From positions 62,001 to 126,000 of the forward strand of contig NZ_MSMP01000011.1 of NCBI RefSeq assembly GCF_001936575.1: a stretch of DNA of 64,000 bases, read 5' to 3'. The DNA comes from Tenacibaculum agarivorans. Its GTDB lineage: Bacteria > Bacteroidota > Bacteroidia > Flavobacteriales > Flavobacteriaceae. This document shows positions 1 to 9,423 of this stretch, piece by piece (the stretch's first letter is position 1; each line of letters starts with the position of its first letter). Position numbers and translations under genes: made by a program. A model generated the notes under the pieces. That model was given only the letters and a program-made list of their open reading frames with translations, had not been told where the DNA came from and did not search any database.

Positions 1-482
1 TACGATGGTTTTTGAGAGTAGTAGATTTTAATTTTTTTGTATTGGTTTTTGTGTTGTTTTATAGTACGTTGAATAATAGTGAATTATACATGATTTTATA
101 CCTCTTATTTCTTGTAGGAAAAATGATTGGTTTCTTTATGATTGTGTTTACTAAACATAATCAAAGAATAGGGGATTTTGCAGCAAATACTGTCGTAGTA
201 TCATTGAGAGATGAAGCAAGTTTTTCTAATACAATTTTAGAAAATATTAAAGAAGATTATAAACCTAGGTTTCCGAATGTAATTAAACTATCGGATAATG
301 ATGCTAGAATAATAAAAGATACATTTACAAAAGCTCAAAAAGTTAACGATTACAACACGTTAATAAAATTAAGAACTAAAGTAGAAGAAGTTACAAGTAT
401 TACTAAACCTAAAGATGTTACAGATATTCAATTTTTAGATACGGTACTTAAAGATTTTAATTACTACACTCAGGATAAATAA
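1..482 (+). CDS. RDD family membrane protein (5' end outside window)
   Basis: This is the C-terminal part of an RDD-family integral membrane protein, whose function is generally unknown (some members are proposed ion transporters). The reading frame is open from the first bases of the window, so the TTG at 12 is probably internal rather than the start. The visible part has two hydrophobic segments (about residues 7-17 and 24-46 from the TTG), followed by the conserved C-terminal RDD signature QRIGDFAANTVVV. A soluble tail of about 95 residues follows and is predicted helical. The family call rests on the QRxGDxxAxTxVV motif directly after the second membrane helix. The next gene begins 43 bp downstream on the same strand. 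Confidence 0.75.
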   Translation, partial: RWFLRVVDFNFFVLVFVLFYSTLNNSELYMILYLLFLVGKMIGFFMIVFTKHNQRIGDFAANTVVVSLRDEASFSNTILENIKEDYKPRFPNVIKLSDNDARIIKDTFTKAQKVNDYNTLIKLRTKVEEVTSITKPKDVTDIQFLDTVLKDFNYYTQDK

Positions 483-525
483 TAAGTGAATCTATACATT
501 AGATTGTATACTTAAAAAGAATTAG

Positions 526-1299
526 TTGAGAGAAATCCAATCATTAAGAAACGATAAATTGTTGAATTATTTTCCTATGGTGTTAGGAATCATTTCTGGT
601 TTTTCTGTATTCTATTTTTTGTATTTCTTTGGTGCATATGGAATACAGAAGGGGATTTCATATTCTGGTCACTCTCATTTTTTTAGAAGTAGTTGTTTTG
701 GTTTGTTAACTTTTGGCTACCTAACAGTTTTTGAAATGTTGATAAAGCCTAAAATTACTATTACCTCTATTAGAGATAAGGTATTGTGGTATATAAGTCT
801 AGTAATTTTAGGTAGTCAATTTATATTTATATTGTTCAATTATTTTTGGAACTGGCAAGAATGGAATGTAGAAGCTTATCTTTTGATTGTTAAAGAATTT
901 CCATTAATGATGGTAATGCCATTTACATTTTATCTAATTGTCGAACGTTTTGTAGGAGGAAAGAAAGAAAAAACGAATTATATAGTATTCAAATCGGAAA
1001 ACAATAAAGATCAATTAAAAATAAAAATAGAGGATTTTTTATATGTTAATTCTTCAGGTAATTATATTACCGTTTGTTATGCTACAAACAATACGGTCAA
1101 AGAACATTTAATTAGAAAGACCTTAAAGTTTCTAGAAAAAGAATTAGTAGTTTTTTCAAAAATCAAAAGATGTCATAGAAGTTACTTGATAAATACTTCA
1201 AATATTCAAACCATCAAAGAAATTAAAGGGAAAGTATTTGCGGAAATGAAAGGAGTAAGAGTTCCTGTTTCAAAACAATATCAAAATCAGTTTCTTTAA
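526..1299 (+). CDS. Membrane-anchored LytTR DNA-binding regulator
   Basis: Transcriptional regulator with an N-terminal membrane domain in place of a receiver domain. Four hydrophobic segments lie at about residues 15-35, 56-73, 87-107 and 116-139, followed by a LytTR DNA-binding domain at about 155-255. The LytTR call rests on the pattern FLYVNSSGNYITV, the RKTLKFLE segment and the closing CHRSYLINTSNI and VPVSKQY segments. No kinase or phosphorylatable receiver aspartate is seen, so the signal is probably sensed by the membrane part (inference). The start is uncertain: a TTG at 526 directly follows an in-frame stop, and the first ATG is at 577, inside the first membrane segment. Confidence 0.8.
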   Translation: MREIQSLRNDKLLNYFPMVLGIISGFSVFYFLYFFGAYGIQKGISYSGHSHFFRSSCFGLLTFGYLTVFEMLIKPKITITSIRDKVLWYISLVILGSQFIFILFNYFWNWQEWNVEAYLLIVKEFPLMMVMPFTFYLIVERFVGGKKEKTNYIVFKSENNKDQLKIKIEDFLYVNSSGNYITVCYATNNTVKEHLIRKTLKFLEKELVVFSKIKRCHRSYLINTSNIQTIKEIKGKVFAEMKGVRVPVSKQYQNQFL

Positions 1300-1402
1300 G
1301 GAATTATTTTCGTCACTCATATCGATTTTTCATCACTTAGTTAGGTTAAATTACTGTATTATAATTTGTACTCTTCATATTTGTGCTAGAATAAAGTTAT
1401 AG

Positions 1403-2557
1403 ATGAGAAAGCCATTTTTTACACCTTATATTTTTTGTTTATGTATTTTGATAATTGTTGGTTGTCAATTCAAAGAGAAATCAGAAGTCATTACTTCTAA
1501 AAAAACAATTCATCAATTAGATTCACTATTCCAAAAAGAGTATAGAGAAGACAAGTTTCATGGAGGAATAGTAATTACTCAGAAAGGGGAGACATTATAT
1601 GAAAATTATTTTGGCTTAGCGGATCGTTCATGGAATATTGTGGTTGATGAAAATACTAAATTTGATATTGCTTCAGTGAATAAATCTATGATTGCTGCAC
1701 TTACTTTGAAAGCAGTAGAGAAAGGAATGTTAAATCTAGAAGATAAATTAGTTGGTCTATTATCACCATACAGCTATTCTGGTAGTTTCCATTCAGAAAT
1801 TACATTACATTATATGCTTTGTCATCGATCAGGTTTACCAGATTATGATGCAGTGACTAAAGAATTGAAGAATAATAATTATCTAAAATTTAAAAGATCA
1901 CAATTTACAAACGAAGCGTATGTTGATTTTATAAGCAGGCTAACTCCAGTGGCAAATCCAGACAAGAAATTTTATTATAGCAATTTTGGATACCACCTAA
2001 TAGCTATTATCCTAGAAAAAACATACCACAAACCATTTGATGTAATTTTAAAAGAAAACTTAACTCAACCATTAGGGTTAAGGAATACGGTATCAGCTAG
2101 TGATAATGGAAAAATTATATCAAAGCTAGCTAAAGCATATACTTATAATAAAAGTGCAGTAGAATGGTCTCAAACTCCATTTATTGATCTAAGCTTGGGG
2201 AGGAGAGTGTTTTCAACAGCAAAAGACTTAAATAAATGGGCACAAGTTATGGGGAATCCAGGTTGGTTATCGAAAAAATCATTAGAGCTATTGACAAGTA
2301 ATTATCAAACGGTCAATCTTGATAATATAAGTTATGGCTATGGCTGGTTTGTATTTGATAAAGAAAATAGGGGGAGCGTTGGATATTTAAAAATTTCCAA
2401 ACCCTATATAATCCATGGCGGAAGTACAGATGGTTATAAATCAATGTTGATCAATATTAACAAGCAAGAATATGTAATTAGCTTTTTAAGTAATGTTGGT
2501 AATAAAACCAATGAAATGGAATTAGCTCAAAAAATAGTTAACATTTTAATCCACTAA
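1403..2557 (+). CDS. Serine hydrolase lipoprotein (beta-lactamase/class C fold)
   Basis: Predicted outer-membrane or periplasmic lipoprotein of the serine beta-lactamase/D-alanyl-D-alanine peptidase superfamily, often esterases or peptidases on unknown substrates. A signal peptide ends in the lipobox IIVG-C21. Catalytic motifs are visible: S91-V-N-K94 (SxxK nucleophile), Y192-S-N194 (YxN) and a C-terminal HGG near residue 346 in place of KTG. Length 384 is normal for the family. It lies three bases ahead of the next secreted protein, so the two are probably co-transcribed. Substrate cannot be told from sequence. A second family member further on (44430-45668) is broken by a stop codon. Confidence 0.85.
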   Translation: MRKPFFTPYIFCLCILIIVGCQFKEKSEVITSKKTIHQLDSLFQKEYREDKFHGGIVITQKGETLYENYFGLADRSWNIVVDENTKFDIASVNKSMIAALTLKAVEKGMLNLEDKLVGLLSPYSYSGSFHSEITLHYMLCHRSGLPDYDAVTKELKNNNYLKFKRSQFTNEAYVDFISRLTPVANPDKKFYYSNFGYHLIAIILEKTYHKPFDVILKENLTQPLGLRNTVSASDNGKIISKLAKAYTYNKSAVEWSQTPFIDLSLGRRVFSTAKDLNKWAQVMGNPGWLSKKSLELLTSNYQTVNLDNISYGYGWFVFDKENRGSVGYLKISKPYIIHGGSTDGYKSMLININKQEYVISFLSNVGNKTNEMELAQKIVNILIH

Positions 2558-2560
2558 ATC

Positions 2561-3271
2561 ATGATAAAAAAACAAAGAAGGTTCGTAGCAGTATTAGTGA
2601 TATTTTTCACCGTGCAAATTTTTGCCCAAAAAGAAAAGATAATCGGTTTTTGGCAAATAGAAAAAGTTGTAGTCGGTGATAAAAATAGGACTCCAGTAGC
2701 AAAATGGACCAAAATCAATAATGATGGAACCTATCAATCAGGTAATGGGTGGTTACAAAACTCTAAAGGAAAATGGAATTATGATACCAAAACTAATCAG
2801 TATTCTACAATAGATTCCTTAGGTATATTAGATGAATTTGGAGGTTTTGATATTTCTTTTCAACATACAAAGATGTATTGGAAAAGAGAAGAAGAAGGAG
2901 CTAAGGTTGAAGTTACTTTAGTACCAATTCAAGAACTACCGATCTCACCGGCTGATTATCTTGTAGGGATTTGGGAGTTGATAGACATGAAGAAAAACAA
3001 TAAAAATATTGTGAATAACGAAAATAAAAGTCAAAAACTATTCATCCGATGGGATAGGATTTATATAAACTTTAATCAAGGAAAAAAGAAATTAACTGGA
3101 TACTGGCACATACACGGGCACAAACCTGAAATCACATTCATACCACATTCTAAAACACAACAGATTGAGAGTTGGAGAGTAGTGGTAGATAAAGAACAAT
3201 TACTATTACTGGGAATATCAGAAACAAATAGAAATGTTGAGCGTAGATATATTAGACGAAATACTTTCTAA
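2561..3271 (+). CDS. Secreted hypothetical protein with two lipocalin-like repeats
   Basis: Not recognised as a named family. A signal peptide is clear (basic MIKKQRR, hydrophobic stretch, cleavage after FAQ at about residue 22). The mature part seems to hold two similar beta-rich units of about 100 residues, each opening with a G-x-W signature (IIGFWQIEKV at about 27 and LVGIWELIDM at about 135), typical of lipocalin-like or DUF4488-type extracytoplasmic domains; this fold is an inference. The start ATG lies 3 bp after the stop of the serine hydrolase gene, so the pair is likely one transcription unit. Confidence 0.65.
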   Translation: MIKKQRRFVAVLVIFFTVQIFAQKEKIIGFWQIEKVVVGDKNRTPVAKWTKINNDGTYQSGNGWLQNSKGKWNYDTKTNQYSTIDSLGILDEFGGFDISFQHTKMYWKREEEGAKVEVTLVPIQELPISPADYLVGIWELIDMKKNNKNIVNNENKSQKLFIRWDRIYINFNQGKKKLTGYWHIHGHKPEITFIPHSKTQQIESWRVVVDKEQLLLLGISETNRNVERRYIRRNTF

Positions 3272-3305
3272 TAGGTTTAGAATGATTCTCTATTAACAAA
3301 AGTTT

Positions 3306-3420
3306 GTCTTTACGAACGAAACGAAGTATAGTGAAGTAATCTGTCAATGTTGAATATGCAATAATATGCAGCACTATAAACTAAAAGATCACTTCGGTCA
3401 TTTCAATCCCTCGTGAAGAC
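3306..3420. repeat. Dispersed palindromic repeat, family C
   Basis: Imperfect inverted repeat between two genes: the left end GTCTTTACGAACGAA faces a right end TCGTGAAGAC, and the middle carries short matches such as GAAGTAATCTGT. A related copy lies at 44227-44340. No coding potential is evident. Confidence 0.55.
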
Positions 3421-3448
3421 AAAGCCAAATGTCTTTGAAATGAAGTTT

Positions 3449-3940
3449 TTAATCATAAATATGTAAAAGAACACCGTCAGTTTTCTCTTCTGTTTTAGTT
3501 ACTATATACAGATTTGTATAATTACGTTCATCAATTTCCTGATATTTATCTGAACCTAATATCTTGTTAGCTAGAAATGGAATTGTATTACTATGACCAA
3601 CGATTAATACAGTTTTACCTTTTGTTTCTTTAAGGAAGTTTGGATTAAATAATTTTCTAGCTTCGTAAATTTTTACCTCCAAGTTTTTTTGCTTTGCAGT
3701 TGGTATAGCTGTATTTCTAGTTCTATTGTAATCGGTAGAATAGATGATGTCAAATTGTACATCTTCAAACACTTTTGCCCATAAATTAGAACGTTCTATA
3801 CCTCTTGTCGTTAAATCAGGATCTTTTTTAGTTGTGAGTATTTTATCGGCATGTCTAATCAAGTAATACGTTGTAGTTTGAGAAAAGCTGAATTGGATAC
3901 CAGCTATAATCAGAAAGGAAAAAAGTATTTTTCTCATCAA
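3449..3940 (-). CDS. Secreted histidine phosphatase family protein (SixA-like)
   Basis: Small periplasmic member of the histidine phosphatase (phosphoglycerate mutase-like) superfamily. A signal peptide (residues 1-20, cleaving at FSFS-Q) is followed by the phosphohistidine motif LIRHADK with catalytic H30. An STDYNRTRNTA segment comes next, and the second catalytic histidine is H116 in VGHSNT. The RHA rather than RHG triad and the 163-residue length match SixA-like and related secreted phosphatases. Substrate unknown. The gene stands alone between the repeat at 3306-3420 and the terminator of clpB. Confidence 0.8.
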   Translation of the reverse strand: MMRKILFSFLIIAGIQFSFSQTTTYYLIRHADKILTTKKDPDLTTRGIERSNLWAKVFEDVQFDIIYSTDYNRTRNTAIPTAKQKNLEVKIYEARKLFNPNFLKETKGKTVLIVGHSNTIPFLANKILGSDKYQEIDERNYTNLYIVTKTEEKTDGVLLHIYD

Positions 3941-3981
3941 ATAAAGTTTACTACGAATTTATAAAAAAGGGGAGAATATAA

Positions 3982-4032
3982 AAAAACGTCAAACTATTTG
4001 AAACTTTTGTTTTTTCTAGTTTGACGTTTTTA
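3982..4032 (-). terminator. Rho-independent terminator of clpB
   Basis: Strong inverted repeat: AAACGTCAAACTA at 3984-3996 pairs with TAGTTTGACGTTT at 4017-4029. On the minus strand the stem is followed by a run of T. It sits just after the clpB stop codon. Confidence 0.8.
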
Positions 4033-4045
4033 CATAGGTAATCTA

Positions 4046-6649
4046 TTACTCTTCTTCTTGACTTACTGGATTTCTAAAAACTAATTTTCCATCAAATTCA
4101 TCCAAAAGAATTAAGCTTTCATTAGAAATGCGTCCTGCTAAAATTTCCTTAGACAATAAATTCAATACTTGTTTTTGAATGACTCTTTTTACAGGTCTAG
4201 CACCAAATTCAGGTTGAAATCCTTTCTTAGCTAAATAATTTACAGCTTGTTCTGTAGCATCTAAAGTGATATTTTGAGCTGCAATCATCTTTTTAACGCT
4301 GTTCAATTGTAATTTTACAATAGCTTTAATATTGCTTTCCGATAATGGAGTAAACATGATAATATCATCAATTCTATTTAAAAATTCAGGTCTTACACTT
4401 TGTTTTAATAATCCAAGAACTTCTTCTTTGGCCAATTCCATAGTCGTATCGATATCACCTTTCATATTTTCATATTTGTCTTGAATAATATGACTACCCA
4501 TGTTTGAGGTCATGATGATAATTGTATTCTTAAAATCAGCTACTCTACCTTTATTGTCTGTTAATCTACCTTCATCTAAAACTTGTAATAGAATATTAAA
4601 GGTATCAGGATGCGCTTTTTCGATTTCATCTAAAAGTATCACCGAATACGGTTTTCTACGTACAGCTTCTGTAAGTTGTCCACCTTCATCATATCCAATA
4701 TATCCTGGAGGCGCACCTACTAATCTACTTACTGAATGTCGTTCTTGATATTCACTCATATCAATACGTGTCATTGCATTTTCATCATCAAATAAATATT
4801 CAGCAAGGGCTTTTGCTAATTCTGTTTTTCCGACTCCAGTAGTTCCTAAGAATAGGAAAGAACCGATAGGTTTATTAGGATTTTGTAATCCTGCTCTAGA
4901 ACGACGTACTGCATCAGAAACAGCTTCAATAGCCTCTTCTTGTCCTACTACACGCCTATGCAGCTCTTGTTCTAACCGTAGTAATTTTTCACGTTCAGAC
5001 TGTAGCATTTTAGTCACAGGAATACCTGTCCATTTCGCAACTACTTCCGCAATATCGTCATAGGTAACTTCTTCCTTAATTAATGCATTCTCACTTTGAG
5101 TAGCTAGTATTTTTTGTTGCTCTTCTAATTGCTCTTGAGCTTCTTTAATTTTGCCATACCTAAGTTCTGCTACAGTACCATAATCACCATTTCTTTCTGC
5201 TTTTTCAGCTTCAAGCTTGTAGTTTTCAATATCTGTTTTTAAACTTTGAATAGCATCAACTACATTTTTTTCAGATTGCCATTTCGCATTAATTTCATTT
5301 CGGTCTTCTTTTAGATTGGCTAAATCAGCATGTAGCGATTTTAATTTTATTTCATCGTTTTCACGCTTAATAGCTTCTATTTCAATCTCGAGTTGCATTA
5401 TCTTTCTATCTAATACATCTAAATCCTCAGGTTTAGAATTGATTTCCATACGAAGCTTAGCCGCTGCTTCATCCATTAAATCAATAGCCTTATCTGGTAA
5501 AAAACGACTTGTTATATAGCGATGCGATAATGAAACCGCTCCAATAATAGCTTCATCTTTTATTCGTACTTTATGGTGTGTTTCATATTTTTCTTTAATA
5601 CCTCTTAAGATTGAAATGGCACTTTCTGTATCAGGCTCATCTACAATTACCTTTTGAAAACGACGTTCTAAAGCTTTGTCTTGTTCAAAGTACTTTTGAT
5701 ATTCGTCTAATGTAGTTGCTCCAATGGCTCTAAGTTCTCCACGAGCTAATGCAGGTTTTAAAATATTGGCAGCATCCATAGCGCCTTGTCCACCACCAGC
5801 TCCAACAAGTGTATGGATTTCATCAATAAATAAAACGATATCTCCCTCAGCGGTGGTTACCTCTTTTACTACAGATTTTAAACGCTCTTCAAATTCTCCT
5901 TTAAATTTAGCACCAGCGATAAGGGCTCCCATATCTAAAGAAAAGATTTGCTTTCCTTTTAAATTTTCAGGAATATCTCCTTTTACAATACGATGTGCTA
6001 AACCTTCTGCAATAGCAGTTTTACCAGTACCAGGCTCTCCAACCAAAATAGGATTGTTTTTAGTCCTTCTCGATAAAATTTGAAGCAAACGTCTAATTTC
6101 TTCATCTCTACCAATAACAGGATCTAATTTTCCGTCTTGAGCTAATTGGTTTAAATTTTTAGCATATTTATTCAAAGCATTGTAAGATTCTTCAGCATTT
6201 TGAGAGGTTACACGGCCTCCTTTTCTTAGCTCTTCTATAGCTGCTTTTAAGTTTTTACTAGTTATACCTTGATCTTTTAAAAGTTGAGCAATTTGGCTCT
6301 TTGACTCATGGATAGCTAAAATTAAATGCTCTACAGAAACATATTCGTCATTCATTTTTTTAGCTATAATAGAAGCTTCATTTAAAGTTTTTACAGCTTC
6401 TCTAGATAACATAATATCAGTACCACTAACTTTTGAAAAACTATTCAGTTGCTTTTCAAGAATTTGTTGTATTAAGTCATTATTTACGTTTAATTTTTTC
6501 AGTAAGAAAGGAAGTACATTTTTATCAACTTGATATAGTGCTTTAAAAAAATGCTCATTTTCAATTTGATTGTGCCCATATTCTTGAGCAATTTGTTGTG
6601 CAAGTTGAACTGTTTCTTGCGATTTTATGGTATAGTTATTAAAATTCAT
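4046..6649 (-). CDS. clpB: ATP-dependent chaperone ClpB
   Basis: Hexameric AAA+ disaggregase that works with DnaK to rescue aggregated proteins after heat stress. Domains in order: two Clp_N repeats (about residues 5-140), first AAA module with Walker A GEPGTGKTA and Walker B VLFIDEIHTLVGAG, a coiled-coil M domain (about 400-525), second AAA module with GTTGVGKTE and VILLDEIEKAHP, and the C-terminal ClpB D2-small domain. The frame is open further upstream, but the ATG at 6647-6649 (MNFNNYTIKS) fits the family N-terminus; the extra 36 upstream residues are not ClpB-like. Length from this start is 867, normal for ClpB. A 15-bp palindrome lies about 65 bp upstream of the start. Confidence 0.97.
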   Translation of the reverse strand: MNFNNYTIKSQETVQLAQQIAQEYGHNQIENEHFFKALYQVDKNVLPFLLKKLNVNNDLIQQILEKQLNSFSKVSGTDIMLSREAVKTLNEASIIAKKMNDEYVSVEHLILAIHESKSQIAQLLKDQGITSKNLKAAIEELRKGGRVTSQNAEESYNALNKYAKNLNQLAQDGKLDPVIGRDEEIRRLLQILSRRTKNNPILVGEPGTGKTAIAEGLAHRIVKGDIPENLKGKQIFSLDMGALIAGAKFKGEFEERLKSVVKEVTTAEGDIVLFIDEIHTLVGAGGGQGAMDAANILKPALARGELRAIGATTLDEYQKYFEQDKALERRFQKVIVDEPDTESAISILRGIKEKYETHHKVRIKDEAIIGAVSLSHRYITSRFLPDKAIDLMDEAAAKLRMEINSKPEDLDVLDRKIMQLEIEIEAIKRENDEIKLKSLHADLANLKEDRNEINAKWQSEKNVVDAIQSLKTDIENYKLEAEKAERNGDYGTVAELRYGKIKEAQEQLEEQQKILATQSENALIKEEVTYDDIAEVVAKWTGIPVTKMLQSEREKLLRLEQELHRRVVGQEEAIEAVSDAVRRSRAGLQNPNKPIGSFLFLGTTGVGKTELAKALAEYLFDDENAMTRIDMSEYQERHSVSRLVGAPPGYIGYDEGGQLTEAVRRKPYSVILLDEIEKAHPDTFNILLQVLDEGRLTDNKGRVADFKNTIIIMTSNMGSHIIQDKYENMKGDIDTTMELAKEEVLGLLKQSVRPEFLNRIDDIIMFTPLSESNIKAIVKLQLNSVKKMIAAQNITLDATEQAVNYLAKKGFQPEFGARPVKRVIQKQVLNLLSKEILAGRISNESLILLDEFDGKLVFRNPVSQEEE

Positions 6650-6710
6650 CTTTTTATTTTTTTCTTTGCAATAGTCAAAATCAATACCAACTAAAAATAC
6701 TAACTTTTTA

Positions 6711-6725
6711 AAGACAATTTGTCTT
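6711..6725. promoter_or_regulatory. Palindrome upstream of clpB
   Basis: Perfect inverted repeat AAGACAA-T-TTGTCTT, 62-76 bp upstream of the chosen clpB start. Its core resembles the palindrome in front of the Crp/Fnr gene (9424-9435). It could be an operator, but the bound protein is unknown. Confidence 0.35.
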
Positions 6726-6810
6726 AAATAATAAAGTTTTAAATGACTTTTTGTCAAAAGTGAAAGGTTGTGTTATAACTAACGACAACAAAAGAGATTA
6801 AATACGTACT

Positions 6811-7215
6811 ATGAGTTTATTTGGAAGTTTTTTTAAAAAATCTGCAGACACTAAAGAAAATAAAAATGAAAGTAATGTGAATTGGATTCCATTAACTTCT
6901 GTAGCACAATTAAAAGAAATTGATACTGTTTCTAAACAAAAACCAGTCATTGTTTTTAAGCATTCTACACGTTGTGCTATAAGTAAAAATGTAATCAAGA
7001 ATTTTGATCGTTCATTTCCCACACAATTAAAAGATAAAATCAACGTTTACTATCTAGATTTATTAAATCACAGGGATACCTCAAATGAAATAGGGTATAA
7101 GTACCAAGTGTTGCATCAATCTCCTCAGCTTTTATTAATTCACAAAGGAAAAGCGGTTTTACATGCATCACATTATGATATAGCACAAATTGATTTGGAA
7201 AAAATCGTTAAATAA
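6811..7215 (+). CDS. ytxJ: Bacillithiol system redox-active protein YtxJ
   Basis: Thioredoxin-fold protein of the YtxJ family, proposed monothiol bacilliredoxin that removes bacillithiol from oxidised protein thiols. The diagnostic active-site segment FKHSTRCAISKNV carries the single redox cysteine C55, and the rest follows a thioredoxin-like pattern ending with HQSPQLLLIHKGKAV. Length 134 is usual. The N-terminus is short, charged and without a signal peptide, so the protein is cytoplasmic. Its presence implies that the organism makes bacillithiol, as many Flavobacteriaceae do. Divergent from clpB. Confidence 0.88.
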   Translation: MSLFGSFFKKSADTKENKNESNVNWIPLTSVAQLKEIDTVSKQKPVIVFKHSTRCAISKNVIKNFDRSFPTQLKDKINVYYLDLLNHRDTSNEIGYKYQVLHQSPQLLLIHKGKAVLHASHYDIAQIDLEKIVK

Positions 7216-7247
7216 TTGTAAGGTTATGTAAATAGGTTGTATTTTTG
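7216..7247 (+). promoter_or_regulatory. Bacteroidetes-type promoter before the helicase gene
   Basis: TTG at 7216-7218, 21 bp spacer, then TATTTTTG at 7240-7247, matching the Bacteroidetes sigma-A consensus TTG/TAnnTTTG. Predicted transcript start is near 7254, just ahead of the TTG start codon at 7270. This supports the TTG start. Confidence 0.65.
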
Positions 7248-7269
7248 AACTTTCAAAAAAATTAACCTT

Positions 7270-8823
7270 TTGAGCGATATCCAAACTAAGAATAAGGTAG
7301 GTAAAAGCCTATACGATTACCAAAAAGAAGCATTATTCAATATCTTTAAAAGTTTTGAAAATGCTCCTGAAAATTACCACTTACTCTATCAGCTACCTAC
7401 TGGTGGAGGTAAAACTGTTATTTTTTCCGAAATCACCCGTCAATATTTAAAGCACTATCAGAAAAAGGTGCTTATTATGACACACCGAATAGAATTATGT
7501 AAGCAAACCGCAAGGATGTTAGGTGAATTTGGTGTGGAAAACAAAATAATAGATAGTAAGGCTAGTTTAGATGACCAGGCTGATTATGACTGTTTTGTGG
7601 CGATGGTGGAGACCTTAAATAATCGTTTGAATGATGATATTCTTGATATATCAGATGTTGGATTAGTGATTATTGATGAAGCGCATTACAATTCCTTTAC
7701 TAAATTATTTAAGTTTTTTAACAAGTCATTTATCTTAGGAGTTACAGCTACACCTTTAAGTTCTAATATTAAAATGCCGATGAAAGATAATTATGATCAT
7801 CTTATCGTTGGTGAAAGTATAGCGGCTTTAATAGAGAATGAATACTTGGCTAAAGCAAATGTATATTCTTATAATGTTGGTTTAACTTCTTTAGAAGTTG
7901 GAGCTAATGGTGATTATACCGTAAAATCTTCTGAAGATTTATATACAAATACAAACATGCTTTCTAAGCTTTTACAAGCTTATGAAGAGAGAGCAAAAGG
8001 AACAAAAACATTGATCTTTAATAATGGTATTAATACATCTCTGTATGTGTATGATACATTTAAAAGAGCTGGTTATCCTATAGCGCACCTAGATAATACC
8101 AATACTAAAAAGGAAAGGGACGCAATTTTAAAATGGTTCAATCAAACACCAAATGCAATTATTACTTCAGTAAGTATTTTAACGACTGGTTTTGATGAGC
8201 CTTCTGTACAATCTATTATATTGAACAGAGCTACTAAATCATTAACATTATATTACCAGATGATTGGTCGTGGATCTCGTATTTTACCAGGGAAATCTAC
8301 GTTTAATGTAATAGATTTAGGAAATAACTTCCATAGATTTGGTCCTTGGGGAGCAGATTTAGATTGGCAGAAAATGTTTAGGGCACCTAATTTCTATCTA
8401 GATAATCTGTTAACAGATGAGGATATAGAAAGTGGCTTTAAATATGAACTTCCAGAAGACGTAAAGAAAGAATTTGCAAACACTAAGGAAGAAGATCTGT
8501 ATTTTGATGTTAAAAAAGTATACATAAATACAATTCAATCAGGTCAGAGTTCTAAAAAAGTACTAGAAAAATCTATAGAACATCATGCTAGAATGTGTAC
8601 AGAAAATAGCGAAGATGTTTTTGATGCATTGATATTAGCAAAAAAATTAGGAGGTGATATAGATGATAGAATACACAGATACTCTAAATGTATTTGTAAG
8701 TCCACTCATAATTTTATCGATTGGTTGCAAGACGATTATAGAAAAAAATTAAATTCATATTTAAGAGCTAATTTTGATGAGATTTATGAAGATATTCATG
8801 GTCATCCACCACCAGAAGAATAA
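7270..8823 (+). CDS. SF2 DEAH-box helicase
   Basis: Stand-alone superfamily 2 helicase of the SSL2/type III restriction-like group. Residues 10-30 form a Q-motif-like SLYDYQKEAL. Walker A is P43-TGGGKT (43-49), motif II is D136-E-A-H139, motif III is GVTATP, and motif VI is QMIGRGSRI near residue 335. The C-terminal 140 residues are unassigned. The start is a TTG at 7270: an in-frame stop lies at 7246-7248 and the next ATG lies beyond motif I, so no other common start fits, and a good promoter ends at 7247. Role is likely in nucleic-acid metabolism; no nuclease or methylase partner lies nearby. Confidence 0.85.
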   Translation: MSDIQTKNKVGKSLYDYQKEALFNIFKSFENAPENYHLLYQLPTGGGKTVIFSEITRQYLKHYQKKVLIMTHRIELCKQTARMLGEFGVENKIIDSKASLDDQADYDCFVAMVETLNNRLNDDILDISDVGLVIIDEAHYNSFTKLFKFFNKSFILGVTATPLSSNIKMPMKDNYDHLIVGESIAALIENEYLAKANVYSYNVGLTSLEVGANGDYTVKSSEDLYTNTNMLSKLLQAYEERAKGTKTLIFNNGINTSLYVYDTFKRAGYPIAHLDNTNTKKERDAILKWFNQTPNAIITSVSILTTGFDEPSVQSIILNRATKSLTLYYQMIGRGSRILPGKSTFNVIDLGNNFHRFGPWGADLDWQKMFRAPNFYLDNLLTDEDIESGFKYELPEDVKKEFANTKEEDLYFDVKKVYINTIQSGQSSKKVLEKSIEHHARMCTENSEDVFDALILAKKLGGDIDDRIHRYSKCICKSTHNFIDWLQDDYRKKLNSYLRANFDEIYEDIHGHPPPEE

Positions 8824-8854
8824 AAAATATAATTAAATAATAACGCCTTGTTAT

Positions 8855-9412
8855 TTATTGTAAAGAGTTGAGAACTCTATTTAAACTACGTAATGTAATC
8901 CCTAAATAGTCAGCAATGTCTTTTTTAGAAAATACAGTTTCGTAATTTGGATAGAGTTCTTTTAGTTTCAAAATATTTTGTTCAATAGAATACGATTGTT
9001 GAAAAGAAAGTCTTGGAGCTTTATAACTAATTTTTGCAACCATAGATTGTATGACTAATCTATTAAAGGCTGTATCATTTTCAAGTAACTCTAGATAATG
9101 TTGGTGCGAAATTTTAAATACTTCTACATCTGTAATTGCTTCAGTAGAGCAATAACTTAACTGATTATTAAATACTTCCAATTCGCCAAACTGCATGCCT
9201 TCCCCAAAAAATTCCTGAATAGATTCTTTACCATTTTCATCAGTAAAATAACATTTAGCAATTCCTTTATGAATAATATACAATGAATGATACCTTTTAT
9301 GATCTTTTAAAATAACTTCTTTGGAAGTGTAATTTTCAATACTAAAGTAATGAGGGTGTAGCAATTGTAGTTTCTTTAAGTAGGTTAAAAAATCAATGTT
9401 TGTTCGTATCAT
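8855..9412 (-). CDS. Crp/Fnr family transcriptional regulator
   Basis: Regulator with an N-terminal cyclic-nucleotide-binding-like beta-roll (about residues 25-125, with the FFGEGMQFGELEVF segment) and a short C-terminal HTH (SKKDIADYLGITLRSLNRVLNSL, about 162-185). It ends straight after the recognition helix, as many Bacteroidetes Crp-like proteins of about 190 residues do. No Fnr-type cysteine cluster is seen. A perfect palindrome 12-23 bp upstream of its start suggests autoregulation. Divergent from the HD hydrolase-MFS pair, which may be its target (inference). Confidence 0.87.
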   Translation of the reverse strand: MIRTNIDFLTYLKKLQLLHPHYFSIENYTSKEVILKDHKRYHSLYIIHKGIAKCYFTDENGKESIQEFFGEGMQFGELEVFNNQLSYCSTEAITDVEVFKISHQHYLELLENDTAFNRLVIQSMVAKISYKAPRLSFQQSYSIEQNILKLKELYPNYETVFSKKDIADYLGITLRSLNRVLNSLQ

Positions 9413-9423
9413 GTATTGAGTTG

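Noticed and set aside
4500..6083. Plus-strand open frames within clpB
   Set aside because: Antisense shadows of the highly conserved clpB frame.
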